Program-made: the position numbers and the translations under genes
In this document: one piece after another, positions 19,440 through 28,772 of the stretch
Layout: the number at the start of each line of letters is the position of its first letter
Position numbering within the stretch: the first letter of the stretch is position 1
Notes under the pieces: model-generated
Told to the model about the DNA's origin: nothing
The model's input: only the letters and a program-made list of their open reading frames with translations
The model's database searches: none
From: Pedobacter sp. R20-19
Lineage (GTDB): Bacteria; Bacteroidota; Bacteroidia; Sphingobacteriales; Sphingobacteriaceae
DNA length: 64,000 nucleotides
NCBI RefSeq assembly: GCF_000708265.2
Contig: NZ_JCKI01000006.1
Coordinates: forward strand, 1-64,000
Direction of reading: 5' to 3'

Positions 19440-20915
19440 ATGAAAAAAATCCTATTTGCCATTCTAACAGTGGCTACTTTTGTGGCGCAAGCTCAAAAAA
19501 ACACATTTTTGGAGCAGTCCTTTTGGAAAGGAAATACAGACCTGGCTACCATAAAATCCGAAATTGAAAAGGGCAATAGCCCATCTCAATTGAATCAGAT
19601 GTCTTTTGATGCCACTGTTTATGCCATTAATAATGGTGCACCACAAGAATCTATTATTTATCTATTGGGTCAAAAAGGCAACGATGCGAATAAACTAACG
19701 CATGATAGCAGAACCTATTTATTTTGGGCAGCATCGAAAGGCAATATTCCGGTAATGGAATATCTTTTAAAAAATGGTGCAAAGGTAGATCTTCAGGATA
19801 GTCATGGCTATACACCATTAACATTTGCAGCTGTTGGTGGTCAGGCAGATACCAAAGTTTACGATTTATTGCTTTCTAAGGGTGCTGAATTTAAAAAAGA
19901 CCTGAATCATGATGGTGCAAATGCACTTTTAATCGCTATTGCAAATGATAAGAACTTTGCACTGACCGACTATTTTGTATCAAAAGGCTTGAGTTTAAAC
20001 AGTGTTGATGCCAATGGAAACACGGCCTTTAATTATGTTGCAAAAAGTGGAAATATCGAATTGATGAATAAGCTGATTGCAAAAGGTGTAAAATACAATG
20101 ATAACGCTATGATTATGGCTGCACAAGGCGGTCGTGGCGCCTCAAATGGCTTAGCAGTTTTTCAATATCTGGAAGGGCTTAAATTAAAACCTACTGCTGT
20201 AGGCAGTAATGGAGAAAATGCTTTGTTTTATCTTTCGCGCAAACCTAAACAAGAAGAGGTGATTCAATATTTCCTTTCCAAAGGTGTAGATGTAAACCAG
20301 GCTGATAAAGATGGCAATACTGCATTTATCAATGCTGCCGGATTTACCAGAGATTTGGCTACACTGGAAGTACTTGCCGCAAAGGTGAAAAATATCAATC
20401 AAAAAAATGCAAAAGGTGTTTCTGCTTTGGCTATGGCTGTTCGCAACAATTCTGGCGAAGTAGTAAAATTCCTATTAGATAAAGGTGCAGATCTTCAGGT
20501 AACTGATCAGGAAGGTAATAACCTGGCTTATTATCTTTTCCAGGGTTATGGTCCTCGCGGGATGGAAGACTTTAATGCCAAACTGAAGGTTTTAACTGAT
20601 AAAGGTTTTAATGTTGCTGCGGTTCAGCCCAATGGTAACTCTTTATATCATTTAGCTGTTGCCAAAAATGATCTGGCGTTAGCAAAGCTTGTAGCAGATT
20701 ATAAAGTAGATGTGAACCTAAAAAATAAGGAAGGTTACACCGCTTTACATAAAGCAGCAATGACGGCAAAAGATACTGCGATGATGGAGTATTTAATTAC
20801 TGTTGGCGCTAAAAAAGATGCAACCACAGATTTTAAAGAAACGCCTTATGATTTAGCGGCAGAGAATGAATTTTTAACCAAGAATAAAGTATCAATCGAC
20901 TTTTTAAAATTATAA
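19440..20915 (+). CDS. Exported ankyrin-repeat protein
   Basis: 491 residues with a signal peptide MKKILFAILTVATFVAQAQ. From about residue 95 to the end it is built of ankyrin repeats (DSHGYTPLTFAAVGG, DKDGNTAFINAAG, NKEGYTALHKAAM). Ankyrin repeats bind protein partners; here they would act in the periplasm. Its stop codon is one base before the ATG of the DUF2271 gene and the PepSY-diflavin reductase gene follows 12 bp after that, so the three form a tight operon. A chaperone-like or scaffold role for the exported redox proteins is inference. Confidence 0.85.
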   Translation: MKKILFAILTVATFVAQAQKNTFLEQSFWKGNTDLATIKSEIEKGNSPSQLNQMSFDATVYAINNGAPQESIIYLLGQKGNDANKLTHDSRTYLFWAASKGNIPVMEYLLKNGAKVDLQDSHGYTPLTFAAVGGQADTKVYDLLLSKGAEFKKDLNHDGANALLIAIANDKNFALTDYFVSKGLSLNSVDANGNTAFNYVAKSGNIELMNKLIAKGVKYNDNAMIMAAQGGRGASNGLAVFQYLEGLKLKPTAVGSNGENALFYLSRKPKQEEVIQYFLSKGVDVNQADKDGNTAFINAAGFTRDLATLEVLAAKVKNINQKNAKGVSALAMAVRNNSGEVVKFLLDKGADLQVTDQEGNNLAYYLFQGYGPRGMEDFNAKLKVLTDKGFNVAAVQPNGNSLYHLAVAKNDLALAKLVADYKVDVNLKNKEGYTALHKAAMTAKDTAMMEYLITVGAKKDATTDFKETPYDLAAENEFLTKNKVSIDFLKL

Positions 20916-20916
20916 A

Positions 20917-21402
20917 ATGAATAGCTTCTTTAAATTATGCCTGGCATTAACATTAGTGGTATCAATTCCTGCAATCAGTATCGCCCAAAAAACAACAAAG
21001 TATAAATGCATGGTGCAAATGACCAATTATGTTGGTGAAGGCGCTTACATTGCTGTATCGTTAATTGATGCTAAAGGTGCTTATGAAAAAACGCTTTATG
21101 TAATGGGCTCTGATAAAAAATGGTATCCTGACCTAAAAGAATGGCACAAAGCTTACAAGAAAAAACCAACCAATATCAGTGCAATTACCGGTGCCTCCGT
21201 AACGGGAGGTGACCGCAGTGTAACGGTTTTGGATATTGAAACTGATAAAATTAACAAAGGTTACAAACTGCGCTTTGAAACTGCTGTTGAAGATAATAAA
21301 TACTATCAAAAAGATATCGAAATCCCCTTAACTACTGAAGGTTTGGCTGCTAAAACCGAAGGTACAGGATATATCAGGTACGTACGCTTAAGCACAAATT
21401 AA
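20917..21402 (+). CDS. DUF2271 exported protein, candidate flavinylated carrier
   Basis: 161 residues, signal peptide to SIAQ (~24). The body matches DUF2271 (KYKCMVQMTNYVGEGAYIAV, GSDKKWYPDLKEWH). Residues 91-96 read TGASVT, which resembles the [ST]GA[TS] motif that ApbE modifies with FMN through a phosphoester bond; Ser94 (codon 21196-21198) would be the acceptor. The Asp usually found three residues before that motif is replaced by Ser88. It lies between the ankyrin gene and a PepSY-flavoreductase gene, and an apbE gene lies 2.5 kb away. An extracytosolic electron-carrier role is inferred. Confidence 0.8.
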   Translation: MNSFFKLCLALTLVVSIPAISIAQKTTKYKCMVQMTNYVGEGAYIAVSLIDAKGAYEKTLYVMGSDKKWYPDLKEWHKAYKKKPTNISAITGASVTGGDRSVTVLDIETDKINKGYKLRFETAVEDNKYYQKDIEIPLTTEGLAAKTEGTGYIRYVRLSTN

Positions 21403-21414
21403 TAAGCTTATTCA

Positions 21415-23604
21415 ATGACAATATCCATCTGGAGATACAGCCACTTAGCCTTGGCGGTATCTTCTTTTCTTTTTATAACCCTCGCTTCCGTTACGGGGAT
21501 CATCCTGTCTTTCAAGCCTATTACGGAAAAAACCGAGTCTTACCGATCGAAGGATTTCGATAAATTAACAGTAGCTGAAGTTATCCCTCAACTTAAAAAG
21601 TCCTATACCGATATTGGTGAGGTAACCATAGATGCCAATCAGTTTGTGGTGGTCAATGGAACAGACCTTCAGGATCAATCTGGAAATTTCTATGTAGATC
21701 CGGCAACAGGAAAATCCTTAGGAAAGGTGGGTAAGGAAAATGCATTTTTTCAGTGGGTAACCACGCTGCACCGCTCTTTGTTTTTACATGAAACCGGAAG
21801 GATTTTTATTGGACTAACTGCTTTTTTTCTATTTTTAATTGCCACTTCCGGTACCATACTGATCATACAACGCCAGAGAGGCTTTAAAAAGTTTTTCGGT
21901 AAAATTATAAAGGATGGCTTTGCACAATATTATCATGTGGTATTGGGCAGATTAATGCTGATTCCGATCATCATCATATCTTTAAGTGGTACATTTTTAT
22001 CGCTGCAAAGATTTGGGATCATTAAGGAACAAAAGATTACACATAAAGTTGATTTCGATGCACTTAAAACTGTTCCAAAAAGAACGGTATCTGATTTTAA
22101 GGTATTCAAAAACATTCCCCTAAGTGAGGTTCAATCCATTGAATTTCCTTTTTCTGAAGATGTGGAAGATTATTTCACATTGAAACTTAATAACCAGGAA
22201 ATTACGGTTAATCAGATTACAGGAGAAATTCTGACCACACAGCCGTATTCAAACGCCACACTACTGAACAACCTAAGCCTGGATTTGCATACGGGGAGGG
22301 CCAGTGCTGTTTGGGCCATCATCCTGGCTATTGCTTCGGCTAATATTTTATTTTTTATTTATTCAGGCTTTGTGATTTGGTGGAAACGCAGTTCAGGCAG
22401 GATTAAAAATAAGTATAAATCAGATCAGGCAGCGTTTATTATTTTGGTTGGTTCAGAAAATGGAACTACTTTCCGATTTGCCAGGGCAATACATGAGCAG
22501 CTATTAAAAAATGGCAAAACCTCTTACATTGCTGAGCTAAACGATTATAAAATATTTCCAAAGGCGAAGCAATTATTGGTTTTTACTTCTACCTATGGTC
22601 AGGGCGAATCGCCAGCAAACGCTGAAAAATTTAAGTCTTTATTAGAAAAATATCCACAAAGCCATACCATAGATTTTTCAGTAGTGGCTTTTGGTGCCCA
22701 TGCCTATCCAGATTTCTGTAAATTTGGTTATGAAGTAAATAATCAAATGGCCCACCAATCTTGGGCAAAACCATTACTTGAAATCCATACTGTTAATGAC
22801 CGCTCACCTGAAGATTTTAATAAATGGGCTACTTTATGGGCACAACACTCAGGTTTGGAACTCAGTCCAATATCTAAATTATTAGAAGCAAAACCTATTA
22901 AAAAACAGCAGTTTGAAGTAGTAGGAAAGACGGTTTTTACAAATACTGAAACCTCTTTTATCATTCGTTTAAAGTTGAAAGGCAGAAAGCGGTTTACTTC
23001 GGGTGATTTGCTTGCCATTTATCCAGCCAATGATCATCGTGAAAGACAATATTCCATCGGTAAAATAGGTAAGGACATACAATTAAGTGTGAAATTGCAT
23101 GACGGTGGTCTTGGTTCTGGGTTCTTGTATAACCTGGAAATCGGTCAAGTGTTAAAAGCTGTAATCATCAGAAACGAGCATTTCCATTTTCCTGAAAAGG
23201 CAAAAACAGTGATCATGGTATCAAATGGTACTGGTATTGCCCCATTCCTCGGTATGTTAAACCAACACGGTGAAGGCAGAAATATTCATCTCTATTGTGG
23301 CTTTAAAGATTCCGGATCTTTCGCGATTTATGAAAAAGCATTGCAGACAGAACTTTCCAAACTGACTAAACTAAATATTGCCTACTCCAGAGCAGGTGAA
23401 AAGCAATATGTAAAAGATTTGCTGGCTAAGGATGCTAATTTTATCTATGAAGCGTTGAATGATGGCGGTGTATTGATGCTTTGCGGTTCACTGGCGATGC
23501 AGAATGATGTAATTGATTGGTTAGAAAATGCCTGTCAGCAATCTTCAAATCAAAGCGTTAGTTTTTACCAGTCGAGAGGGCAGATTTTAATGGATTGTTA
23601 TTGA
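21415..23604 (+). CDS. PepSY-TM / flavodoxin / ferredoxin-reductase-like fusion oxidoreductase
   Basis: 729 residues. Residues 1-325 are a PepSY_TM membrane unit with helices near 8-33, 127-152, 175-198 and 297-323. His10, His119, His125, His174 and His292 are candidate haem ligands. Residues ~338-475 are a flavodoxin domain (ILVGSENGTTFRFA, TSTYGQGESPANAE). Residues ~500-729 are an FAD/NAD(P)H reductase: RQYS at 544-547 for FAD, NGTGIAP at 604-610 for the nucleotide. Electrons should pass from cytosolic NADPH through FAD and FMN to membrane haem and outward. Such proteins act as ferric-siderophore or periplasmic reductases. It closes an operon with the ankyrin and DUF2271 genes. Confidence 0.9.
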   Translation: MTISIWRYSHLALAVSSFLFITLASVTGIILSFKPITEKTESYRSKDFDKLTVAEVIPQLKKSYTDIGEVTIDANQFVVVNGTDLQDQSGNFYVDPATGKSLGKVGKENAFFQWVTTLHRSLFLHETGRIFIGLTAFFLFLIATSGTILIIQRQRGFKKFFGKIIKDGFAQYYHVVLGRLMLIPIIIISLSGTFLSLQRFGIIKEQKITHKVDFDALKTVPKRTVSDFKVFKNIPLSEVQSIEFPFSEDVEDYFTLKLNNQEITVNQITGEILTTQPYSNATLLNNLSLDLHTGRASAVWAIILAIASANILFFIYSGFVIWWKRSSGRIKNKYKSDQAAFIILVGSENGTTFRFARAIHEQLLKNGKTSYIAELNDYKIFPKAKQLLVFTSTYGQGESPANAEKFKSLLEKYPQSHTIDFSVVAFGAHAYPDFCKFGYEVNNQMAHQSWAKPLLEIHTVNDRSPEDFNKWATLWAQHSGLELSPISKLLEAKPIKKQQFEVVGKTVFTNTETSFIIRLKLKGRKRFTSGDLLAIYPANDHRERQYSIGKIGKDIQLSVKLHDGGLGSGFLYNLEIGQVLKAVIIRNEHFHFPEKAKTVIMVSNGTGIAPFLGMLNQHGEGRNIHLYCGFKDSGSFAIYEKALQTELSKLTKLNIAYSRAGEKQYVKDLLAKDANFIYEALNDGGVLMLCGSLAMQNDVIDWLENACQQSSNQSVSFYQSRGQILMDCY

Positions 23605-23615
23605 GTAATTTATTA

Positions 23616-23890
23616 TTTCGACTTACGAAGTTTCGGTGGGATAGTGTGTAAGGAAAATTTCGTCAGTCTCAAATGGATGTCTTACGCTTTAGCTTTGGAA
23701 ACTGGAGAAGTTCTGCCACACTTTAGGCCTTTGAAACTTCGCAAGTTGATTTTTCGACTTACGAAGTTTAGGTGGATGGTGTGAAAGGAAAACTTCGTCA
23801 GTCTCAATGGATGTCTTAGGTTTCTCGTCTGAAACTGGCGAAGTTCTGCCGGGCTTTTGGCCTTTGAAACTTCGCAAGTTGATGTTTCGA
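23616..23890. repeat. Tandem ~135-bp repeat with CGACTTACGAAGTTT arms
   Basis: Two units start with CGACTTACGAAGTTT at 23619 and 23755 (period 136), and a third start, CGACTTAC, occurs at 23888 (133 further). Each unit runs through CTTCGTCAGTCTCAA, TGGATGTCTTA and GAAGTTCTGCC to GGCCTTTGAAACTTCGCAAG, which is inverse to its own start, so each unit can fold. The third partial copy supplies the stop codon region of apbE on the minus strand. The same arms recur at 27679-27726. Confidence 0.8.
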
Positions 23891-23891
23891 C

Positions 23892-24905
23892 TTACAGCTT
23901 CTTCCTCCATTTTTTTATTATTTTATCACTAACATTATCAGAATGATAAACCTGGCCATCATCACTAAACATGATGCAGCTAAATTTTGGATACTGATTG
24001 ATAAACTTTAAACCTGCATCCTTCCCTAAAACCATCATAGAAGTACTAAAACCATTTGCGAGTTCGGCATCTGGTCCGAAGACGGTAACGCTGGTTAAAC
24101 CTGTTGCAGGGTAGCCAGTAACTGGGTTGATAATATGTGCATACCTTTTTCCATTAAAGACGACAAATTTTTCATAACTACCGGAAGTAACTACGGCACC
24201 ATTTTTTAAAGGGACTATAGCGTATAAACTATCTTTGTGAAAAGGGTTGGTAATCCCGATGGTCCAATAATTACCTTTAGGATGTTTTCCCCAGGTACTC
24301 ATATCTCCCGATCCATTTACAATTCCAGCTTTAATGCCCTTCTTAAGCATCATATTTCGACAGCGATCAGCGGCATAGCCTTCTCCAAGCGCACCAAAAC
24401 CAATTTTCATTCCTTTTAATTTGAGAAAAATGGTGGAGTTGACGCTATCAAGAATGATGTTTTTGTAGCCAACTTTTTCAACTGATTTTTTGATGGCTTC
24501 AGCAGTAGGCATCTCTGTCATGGAGCCATCAAACTTCCAGATTCTATCCATGGCTGCAAAACTAATGTCGAAAGCACCACCTGTAATTTTCGATAGGTTC
24601 AACGCCCTTTGGGTTAAATCAAATACTTCTTTATCTACCTTAACAGGTTTGATACCCGCATTGCTATTTACCTGTGAGATTTGCGAGGTAGGTTTCCAAT
24701 CAGAGATGAGGTATTCAATTTTACTGATTTCCTGAATTACCGTATCAATATTAGCCTCAGCAGTTTGTGCATCTTTGGCGACAATGGTAATCTCAAATTT
24801 ACTTCCCATCAAGAGTGTTGTTCTTTTTCTTAAGGTCTGTCCGAAGGCAACACAATTTAACAACAGGAGGAGGGTAATCAGCTTAATTTTCAATGGGTGT
24901 TTCAT
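23892..24905 (-). CDS. apbE: FAD:protein FMN transferase ApbE
   Basis: 337 residues from the ATG at 24905; the longer frame to 24965 is rejected because the signal peptide MKHPLKIKLITLLLLL starts here. Family features: LLMGSKFEITIVAKD, the TGGAFDISFAAMDRIWKFDG segment (quoted within 20), GFGALGEGYAADRC, and HIINPVTGYPATGL, followed by ELANGFSTSMMVLG. ApbE cuts FAD and attaches FMN covalently to Thr or Ser of exported redox proteins. The nearest plausible substrate is the DUF2271 protein encoded 2.5 kb away on the other strand. A terminator hairpin separates it from the receptor gene upstream. Confidence 0.9.
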   Translation of the reverse strand: MKHPLKIKLITLLLLLNCVAFGQTLRKRTTLLMGSKFEITIVAKDAQTAEANIDTVIQEISKIEYLISDWKPTSQISQVNSNAGIKPVKVDKEVFDLTQRALNLSKITGGAFDISFAAMDRIWKFDGSMTEMPTAEAIKKSVEKVGYKNIILDSVNSTIFLKLKGMKIGFGALGEGYAADRCRNMMLKKGIKAGIVNGSGDMSTWGKHPKGNYWTIGITNPFHKDSLYAIVPLKNGAVVTSGSYEKFVVFNGKRYAHIINPVTGYPATGLTSVTVFGPDAELANGFSTSMMVLGKDAGLKFINQYPKFSCIMFSDDGQVYHSDNVSDKIIKKWRKKL

Positions 24906-24965
24906 TTGGTAATTGATATTCAAATTTAAGAAAGCAATTCTGGAAACCATATATCTAAAACACAA

Positions 24966-25000
24966 AAGGCCTCAAAGCATTTTAAACACTTTGAAGCCTT
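24966..25000 (-). terminator. Hairpin after the siderophore receptor gene
   Basis: On the minus strand, AAGGCTTCAAAG (25000-24989) pairs with CTTTGAGGCCTT (24977-24966) with one mismatch and is followed by TTGTG. It starts 21 bp after the receptor stop codon, so apbE probably depends on readthrough or its own promoter. Confidence 0.65.
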
Positions 25001-25020
25001 CGAAATAATTGATCTATCGA

Positions 25021-27522
25021 TTAAAATTTATAAGATAATGTGGTCATGAACTGACGCGGTGGAATAGGGTTTACACTGTAGTTTTCATGAACGAAATAAT
25101 TTAATTCGTTGGTGATATTGGCAATTTTTGCCAGCAAAGAAAGTTTTTTCCAGCTGTAACCAGCAGAGAAATCAAACGTAGTAAAGGCACTTAACGGAAT
25201 CAGCCTGCTGTACGCCTGAATTTTAGAATCATTGTATCCGCCGTTTCTTGCTCCGGTATAGTAAGCAGAAGCACCAAGTTTCAATCCTTTCACACTTCCT
25301 TCCTGAAAAGTATAAAATAACGTTCCGTTTGCTGTATTTTTAGTAGAACCTACTAAACGCTGGCCTTCAATAATGCCACCTAATGTAATGGTTCTGGTTG
25401 CGTTAGGCTGTGCTGTTGTTGGCGCCGGAACGGTATAAACTGTTTTATCACGCGTTTGCGTATAGCGAATATAGTTGTAACTATAGCCTGCAATAAAGTT
25501 TAAGCCTTTTACAATGGTACCAGTGATGTCAAGTTCCAAACCATCGCTTAATGTTTTTCCATTGAGTTCTTTAATGTTTGCATCGCCATTTGGAGCACCC
25601 TGAGCATTTAAAAGTGCTTGCTGTGCAAATTTATCATTTGCAATTCTATATACGGTTAAGTTAACAGAAAGTCTGCCCTTGAAGAGATCATTTTTAACTC
25701 CAGCTTCATATTGATCAACTGTTGATGGGTCAAGAGGAGCAAGGTTAATGTCGGTACCCGTATTCTGAATGAAGTTGCTGGCATAACTTGCATAAATTGA
25801 AGTTGTTTTTAATGGCTGATAAATTAATCCAAATTTTGGCGTGAAAGCACTTTCTACTTTCGATTTGTCTAAGTTGTTTACACTGAGTGTTTGTACACCT
25901 GTGGCTAAATTAGTTGAAACCGTTCGCGGTGTTTTTTGAAAAGTGTAACGCACTCCGGCAAGTACTTTAAACTGATCCGTGATAGATACTAAATCTTGTG
26001 CAAAAGTACCCATACGATACAATGGTGCAAAAGTTTGGGTGATCATGTTTGCGGTCGGCTCGATTCCTGATCCAAAATAAGTAGCTGGATCCAATAGGTT
26101 AACATTTCCATAATTGAACGTAGCCAGGTTATTATTAAAAGTGAAGCCACCGCTTGTAGTACGAGACTGGTCTGCATCTGCACCAACCAATAAGGTATGG
26201 GTAACACTTCCGGTTTTAAAGAAACCATTCAGGTTAATTTGTTCGTTATAGGTAAACTCTTTTGTTTTAGAACGGGTAACGTTACGGGCTGCAAAACCAT
26301 ATGGAAGAGGATTGCTTGCCACTTTGGTATCAGCAAATGGGCGCTCGGCACTAAAATAATTCCGGTTGTAAGATTGAAAATTGGCTAAAACATTTAACTT
26401 CCAGGTATCACTAAACTTATGATTAATGTTTAATTGTGAGGTTACAGTGTTCGTTTTGTTATAAGCCCAGGGTGCATTTACGAATGCACCACGACCAATA
26501 TCAACGATTTGATTTTCAACCGTTCCAATTCCGAAATCGGGTGTCATATCACTTTTTAAATAATCCCCTTGAAGCAAAATGTCTGTTTTATCACTGATCT
26601 TATAGAGCAATGAAGGGTTCACATAGATCCGGTTTGATTTTACAGAATTTCTGAAACTAGCTGCATCTTCATAGGTGCCAATTAAGCGGAATGCCAGTTT
26701 TTCAGATATTGGTCCGTAAATATCCGCTGTGGGTTTGTACATGTCGTAACTTCCTGCACGCATTGATACTTCGCCACCATACTCAAACTTAGGTTTTTTG
26801 GTCACCATATTAACCACTGCACCACCAGTTACGCCACCATAAAGTAAAGCAGCGCTCCCTTTTAATATTTCTACTGATTCTAAAGTACTGGTTTCAGGCA
26901 TACCTCCGCTACTGGCACGAGAACCGTTTTTAAACACGTTGTTGGTGCCTAAGCTATAACCACGGGCGAAAAAAGTCTCACCACTTACTGATCCGCGATT
27001 TTCTCCATAAGCCACACCATTAACATTTTTAAGTACATCACTTAAACGGTTAGCCTGTTGATCTGTAATAACCTGATTGCCTATAATCTGTACAGCCTGG
27101 GGAAGATCCATCGGTGCGATGGCAATCTTCCCCAGGTTCACTGGTTTTTTGTTGGGCGTTTTGTAGCCAGTTATGGCTACTTCATCCAATTGTGATGACG
27201 ATTCTGCTATGGATAATGAAACTTCTGCGTTTTCGCCAGCCACAACAGAAATATTTTTCTCCTGTGCAGAAATGCCGATTGCTGAAATCTTTAATACGTA
27301 ATTTCCAGGTGAAATATTTTTTAGTGTGAAGTTTCCTTTTTCATCACTTTGTGTTGTTTTGGAAGTATTTTTTAAGCCAACACTTACAAAAGGAGCTGGA
27401 TTGCCATCACTAGTTTTAATGGCACCTGATATTGATCCATTTCTTGATTGAGCGTTGCTAATACTGGTTAGAAAAATTAAAAGCAGGCTCAAGTTAAATA
27501 AATAGGTAAAAATTTTCTTCAT
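25021..27522 (-). CDS. TonB-dependent siderophore receptor
   Basis: 833 residues from the ATG at 27522; the frame opens earlier at 27552, but MKKIFTYLFNLSLLLIF begins the signal peptide (cut after SNAQ). Residues ~25-110 are a carboxypeptidase-regulatory-like domain (ISGAIKTSDGNPAPFVSVGL). The plug (~130-240) has LPQAVQIIGNQVITDQQANRL, quoted in part, and ILKGSAALLYGGVTGGAVVNMVTK, both typical of FhuA/FecA-type siderophore receptors. The C-terminal barrel ends PRQFMTTLSYKF. It imports ferric siderophore across the outer membrane using TonB. Its neighbours ApbE and the PepSY-diflavin reductase suggest linked iron reduction. Confidence 0.9.
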   Translation of the reverse strand: MKKIFTYLFNLSLLLIFLTSISNAQSRNGSISGAIKTSDGNPAPFVSVGLKNTSKTTQSDEKGNFTLKNISPGNYVLKISAIGISAQEKNISVVAGENAEVSLSIAESSSQLDEVAITGYKTPNKKPVNLGKIAIAPMDLPQAVQIIGNQVITDQQANRLSDVLKNVNGVAYGENRGSVSGETFFARGYSLGTNNVFKNGSRASSGGMPETSTLESVEILKGSAALLYGGVTGGAVVNMVTKKPKFEYGGEVSMRAGSYDMYKPTADIYGPISEKLAFRLIGTYEDAASFRNSVKSNRIYVNPSLLYKISDKTDILLQGDYLKSDMTPDFGIGTVENQIVDIGRGAFVNAPWAYNKTNTVTSQLNINHKFSDTWKLNVLANFQSYNRNYFSAERPFADTKVASNPLPYGFAARNVTRSKTKEFTYNEQINLNGFFKTGSVTHTLLVGADADQSRTTSGGFTFNNNLATFNYGNVNLLDPATYFGSGIEPTANMITQTFAPLYRMGTFAQDLVSITDQFKVLAGVRYTFQKTPRTVSTNLATGVQTLSVNNLDKSKVESAFTPKFGLIYQPLKTTSIYASYASNFIQNTGTDINLAPLDPSTVDQYEAGVKNDLFKGRLSVNLTVYRIANDKFAQQALLNAQGAPNGDANIKELNGKTLSDGLELDITGTIVKGLNFIAGYSYNYIRYTQTRDKTVYTVPAPTTAQPNATRTITLGGIIEGQRLVGSTKNTANGTLFYTFQEGSVKGLKLGASAYYTGARNGGYNDSKIQAYSRLIPLSAFTTFDFSAGYSWKKLSLLAKIANITNELNYFVHENYSVNPIPPRQFMTTLSYKF

Positions 27523-27678
27523 CTTATTTAGATTAATTCTTAGTTGTCGCAAAAGAAAGAAATTAAAACGAGATTAGAAATTTATTTTTAATTATTCTAA
27601 ATAATAATAAGATCAGCGTGCTTAAGATAGTAAATGATGCAATCACTCCATTAGTGCCTCCTCAAAATAACGAAAATT

Positions 27679-27726
27679 AGCTTACGAAGTTTAGAGCGCT
27701 TGTGCAGAAGGGAAACTTCGTAAGCT
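27679..27726. repeat. Perfect 14-bp inverted repeat, related to the 23616 repeat
   Basis: AGCTTACGAAGTTT (27679-27692) pairs with AAACTTCGTAAGCT (27713-27726), loop 20. The arms match the CTTACGAAGTTT unit ends of the tandem repeat at 23616-23890. It lies 11 bp after the DUF6624 gene's stop on the minus strand and may serve as its terminator. Confidence 0.75.
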
Positions 27727-27737
27727 TAATTTATTAA

Positions 27738-28394
27738 TTACTGGTTCTTTTTACGCATTTTCTCCTGGGCAACTTCAACTGTTAAATCCTTGTCCCATAT
27801 TACTTCAGCCTGGTATGTTTTTTTAAGAAGTTCGATGTATTCATTAATGGTTAAAAGACCCATTTCTTTCCTGCGTTCATCCAGATTTTGGGGATCATCA
27901 ATAGGCCAGATAGTAACGATATTACCCGTTTTAAGAGTTTGAGTACCATAGGTTTGTTTTTTTCCACTTCTCAATTGCATCCTATCCTGTAACGTTGCCA
28001 AGTCACGTTTAGCAACAATGCCCTGATTTGCCTGTAATTTCAGTATTGGAAAGTATTTTGCCATAAATGCCGTATCAGCATGATCAATAACTAGAAAAAT
28101 TGTATTGTTTTCTTCAGCACTGAGTCCTTTTGGCCAACCACATCGATCTAAAAATGATCCGATAAAAAGCTGGTTTTGTTTGTCGCTGGCTTTCATTTCC
28201 AGGGCAACTTTTTTCATTGCTTCCGGATCTTTTGTAGCCATTTCCTTAATAACTCTGCTCCTGATTCCCTGATCAGCTTCGCGAATCATTTTTAGTTTCT
28301 CGCTAATGGCTTTGCGATCATTGCATGCCAAATCCTGAGCGTGTAGTGTAGAAAAAGAAAGAAAGAGGAGTAAATAGGTGATTAAAGTTTTCAT
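27738..28394 (-). CDS. Exported DUF6624-type protein
   Basis: 218 residues with a signal peptide ending LHAQ (~19). The pattern FLDRCGWPKGLSAEENNTIF, FLVIDHADTAFMAKYFPILK, LQDRMQLRSGKKQTYGTQ and PIDDPQNLDERRKEMGL matches what I know as DUF6624, a family of unknown function common in Bacteroidota. No enzyme motif can be named. It is flanked by repeats and seems monocistronic. Confidence 0.7.
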   Translation of the reverse strand: MKTLITYLLLFLSFSTLHAQDLACNDRKAISEKLKMIREADQGIRSRVIKEMATKDPEAMKKVALEMKASDKQNQLFIGSFLDRCGWPKGLSAEENNTIFLVIDHADTAFMAKYFPILKLQANQGIVAKRDLATLQDRMQLRSGKKQTYGTQTLKTGNIVTIWPIDDPQNLDERRKEMGLLTINEYIELLKKTYQAEVIWDKDLTVEVAQEKMRKKNQ

Positions 28395-28772
28395 TTTTAT
28401 GATTTAAATTGGTTTAGGTTTGATTGTGCGCCATCAGGCAACGTCGGCAAAATATAAAATCTTCATTAATCTACGAAATATTTCGTATTTAATATTGCTG
28501 CTTTAAAATAATCTATATAAAGTCTTTAGATAGGGGGTAAATACTTTCTTTTTAAATTATTGAGAAAAAAAATAGCATCAACACCACTGGCTAATTTCAA
28601 AGCCGTATGAAACGTCAGTCGGTTTTAAGCTGCATTCCATAAGGGCAGAGGTCATTATAACACCATTATGATCATATATTATAATAGCCTCATTAGTTTA
28701 AATATATACTACGGGCATTGGTAAAGCTTGCCGATAAGAATTGGACTAGGTGAGGTGAGGGTAGCATCCGAT
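28395..28772. other. Gene-free interval
   Basis: 378 bp between two genes on the minus strand. It is AT-rich, with no ORF, tRNA or strong hairpin that I can support. It should hold the promoter of the gene at 27738-28394. Confidence 0.5.

Noticed and set aside
23616..23890. CRISPR array
   Set aside because: Only two to three units of ~135 bp without short repeats and variable spacers, and no cas genes in the window.
23689..23910. Minus-strand open frame across the tandem repeat
   Set aside because: It contains the repeat unit twice and runs into the apbE end; the peptide is an artefact of the repeat.
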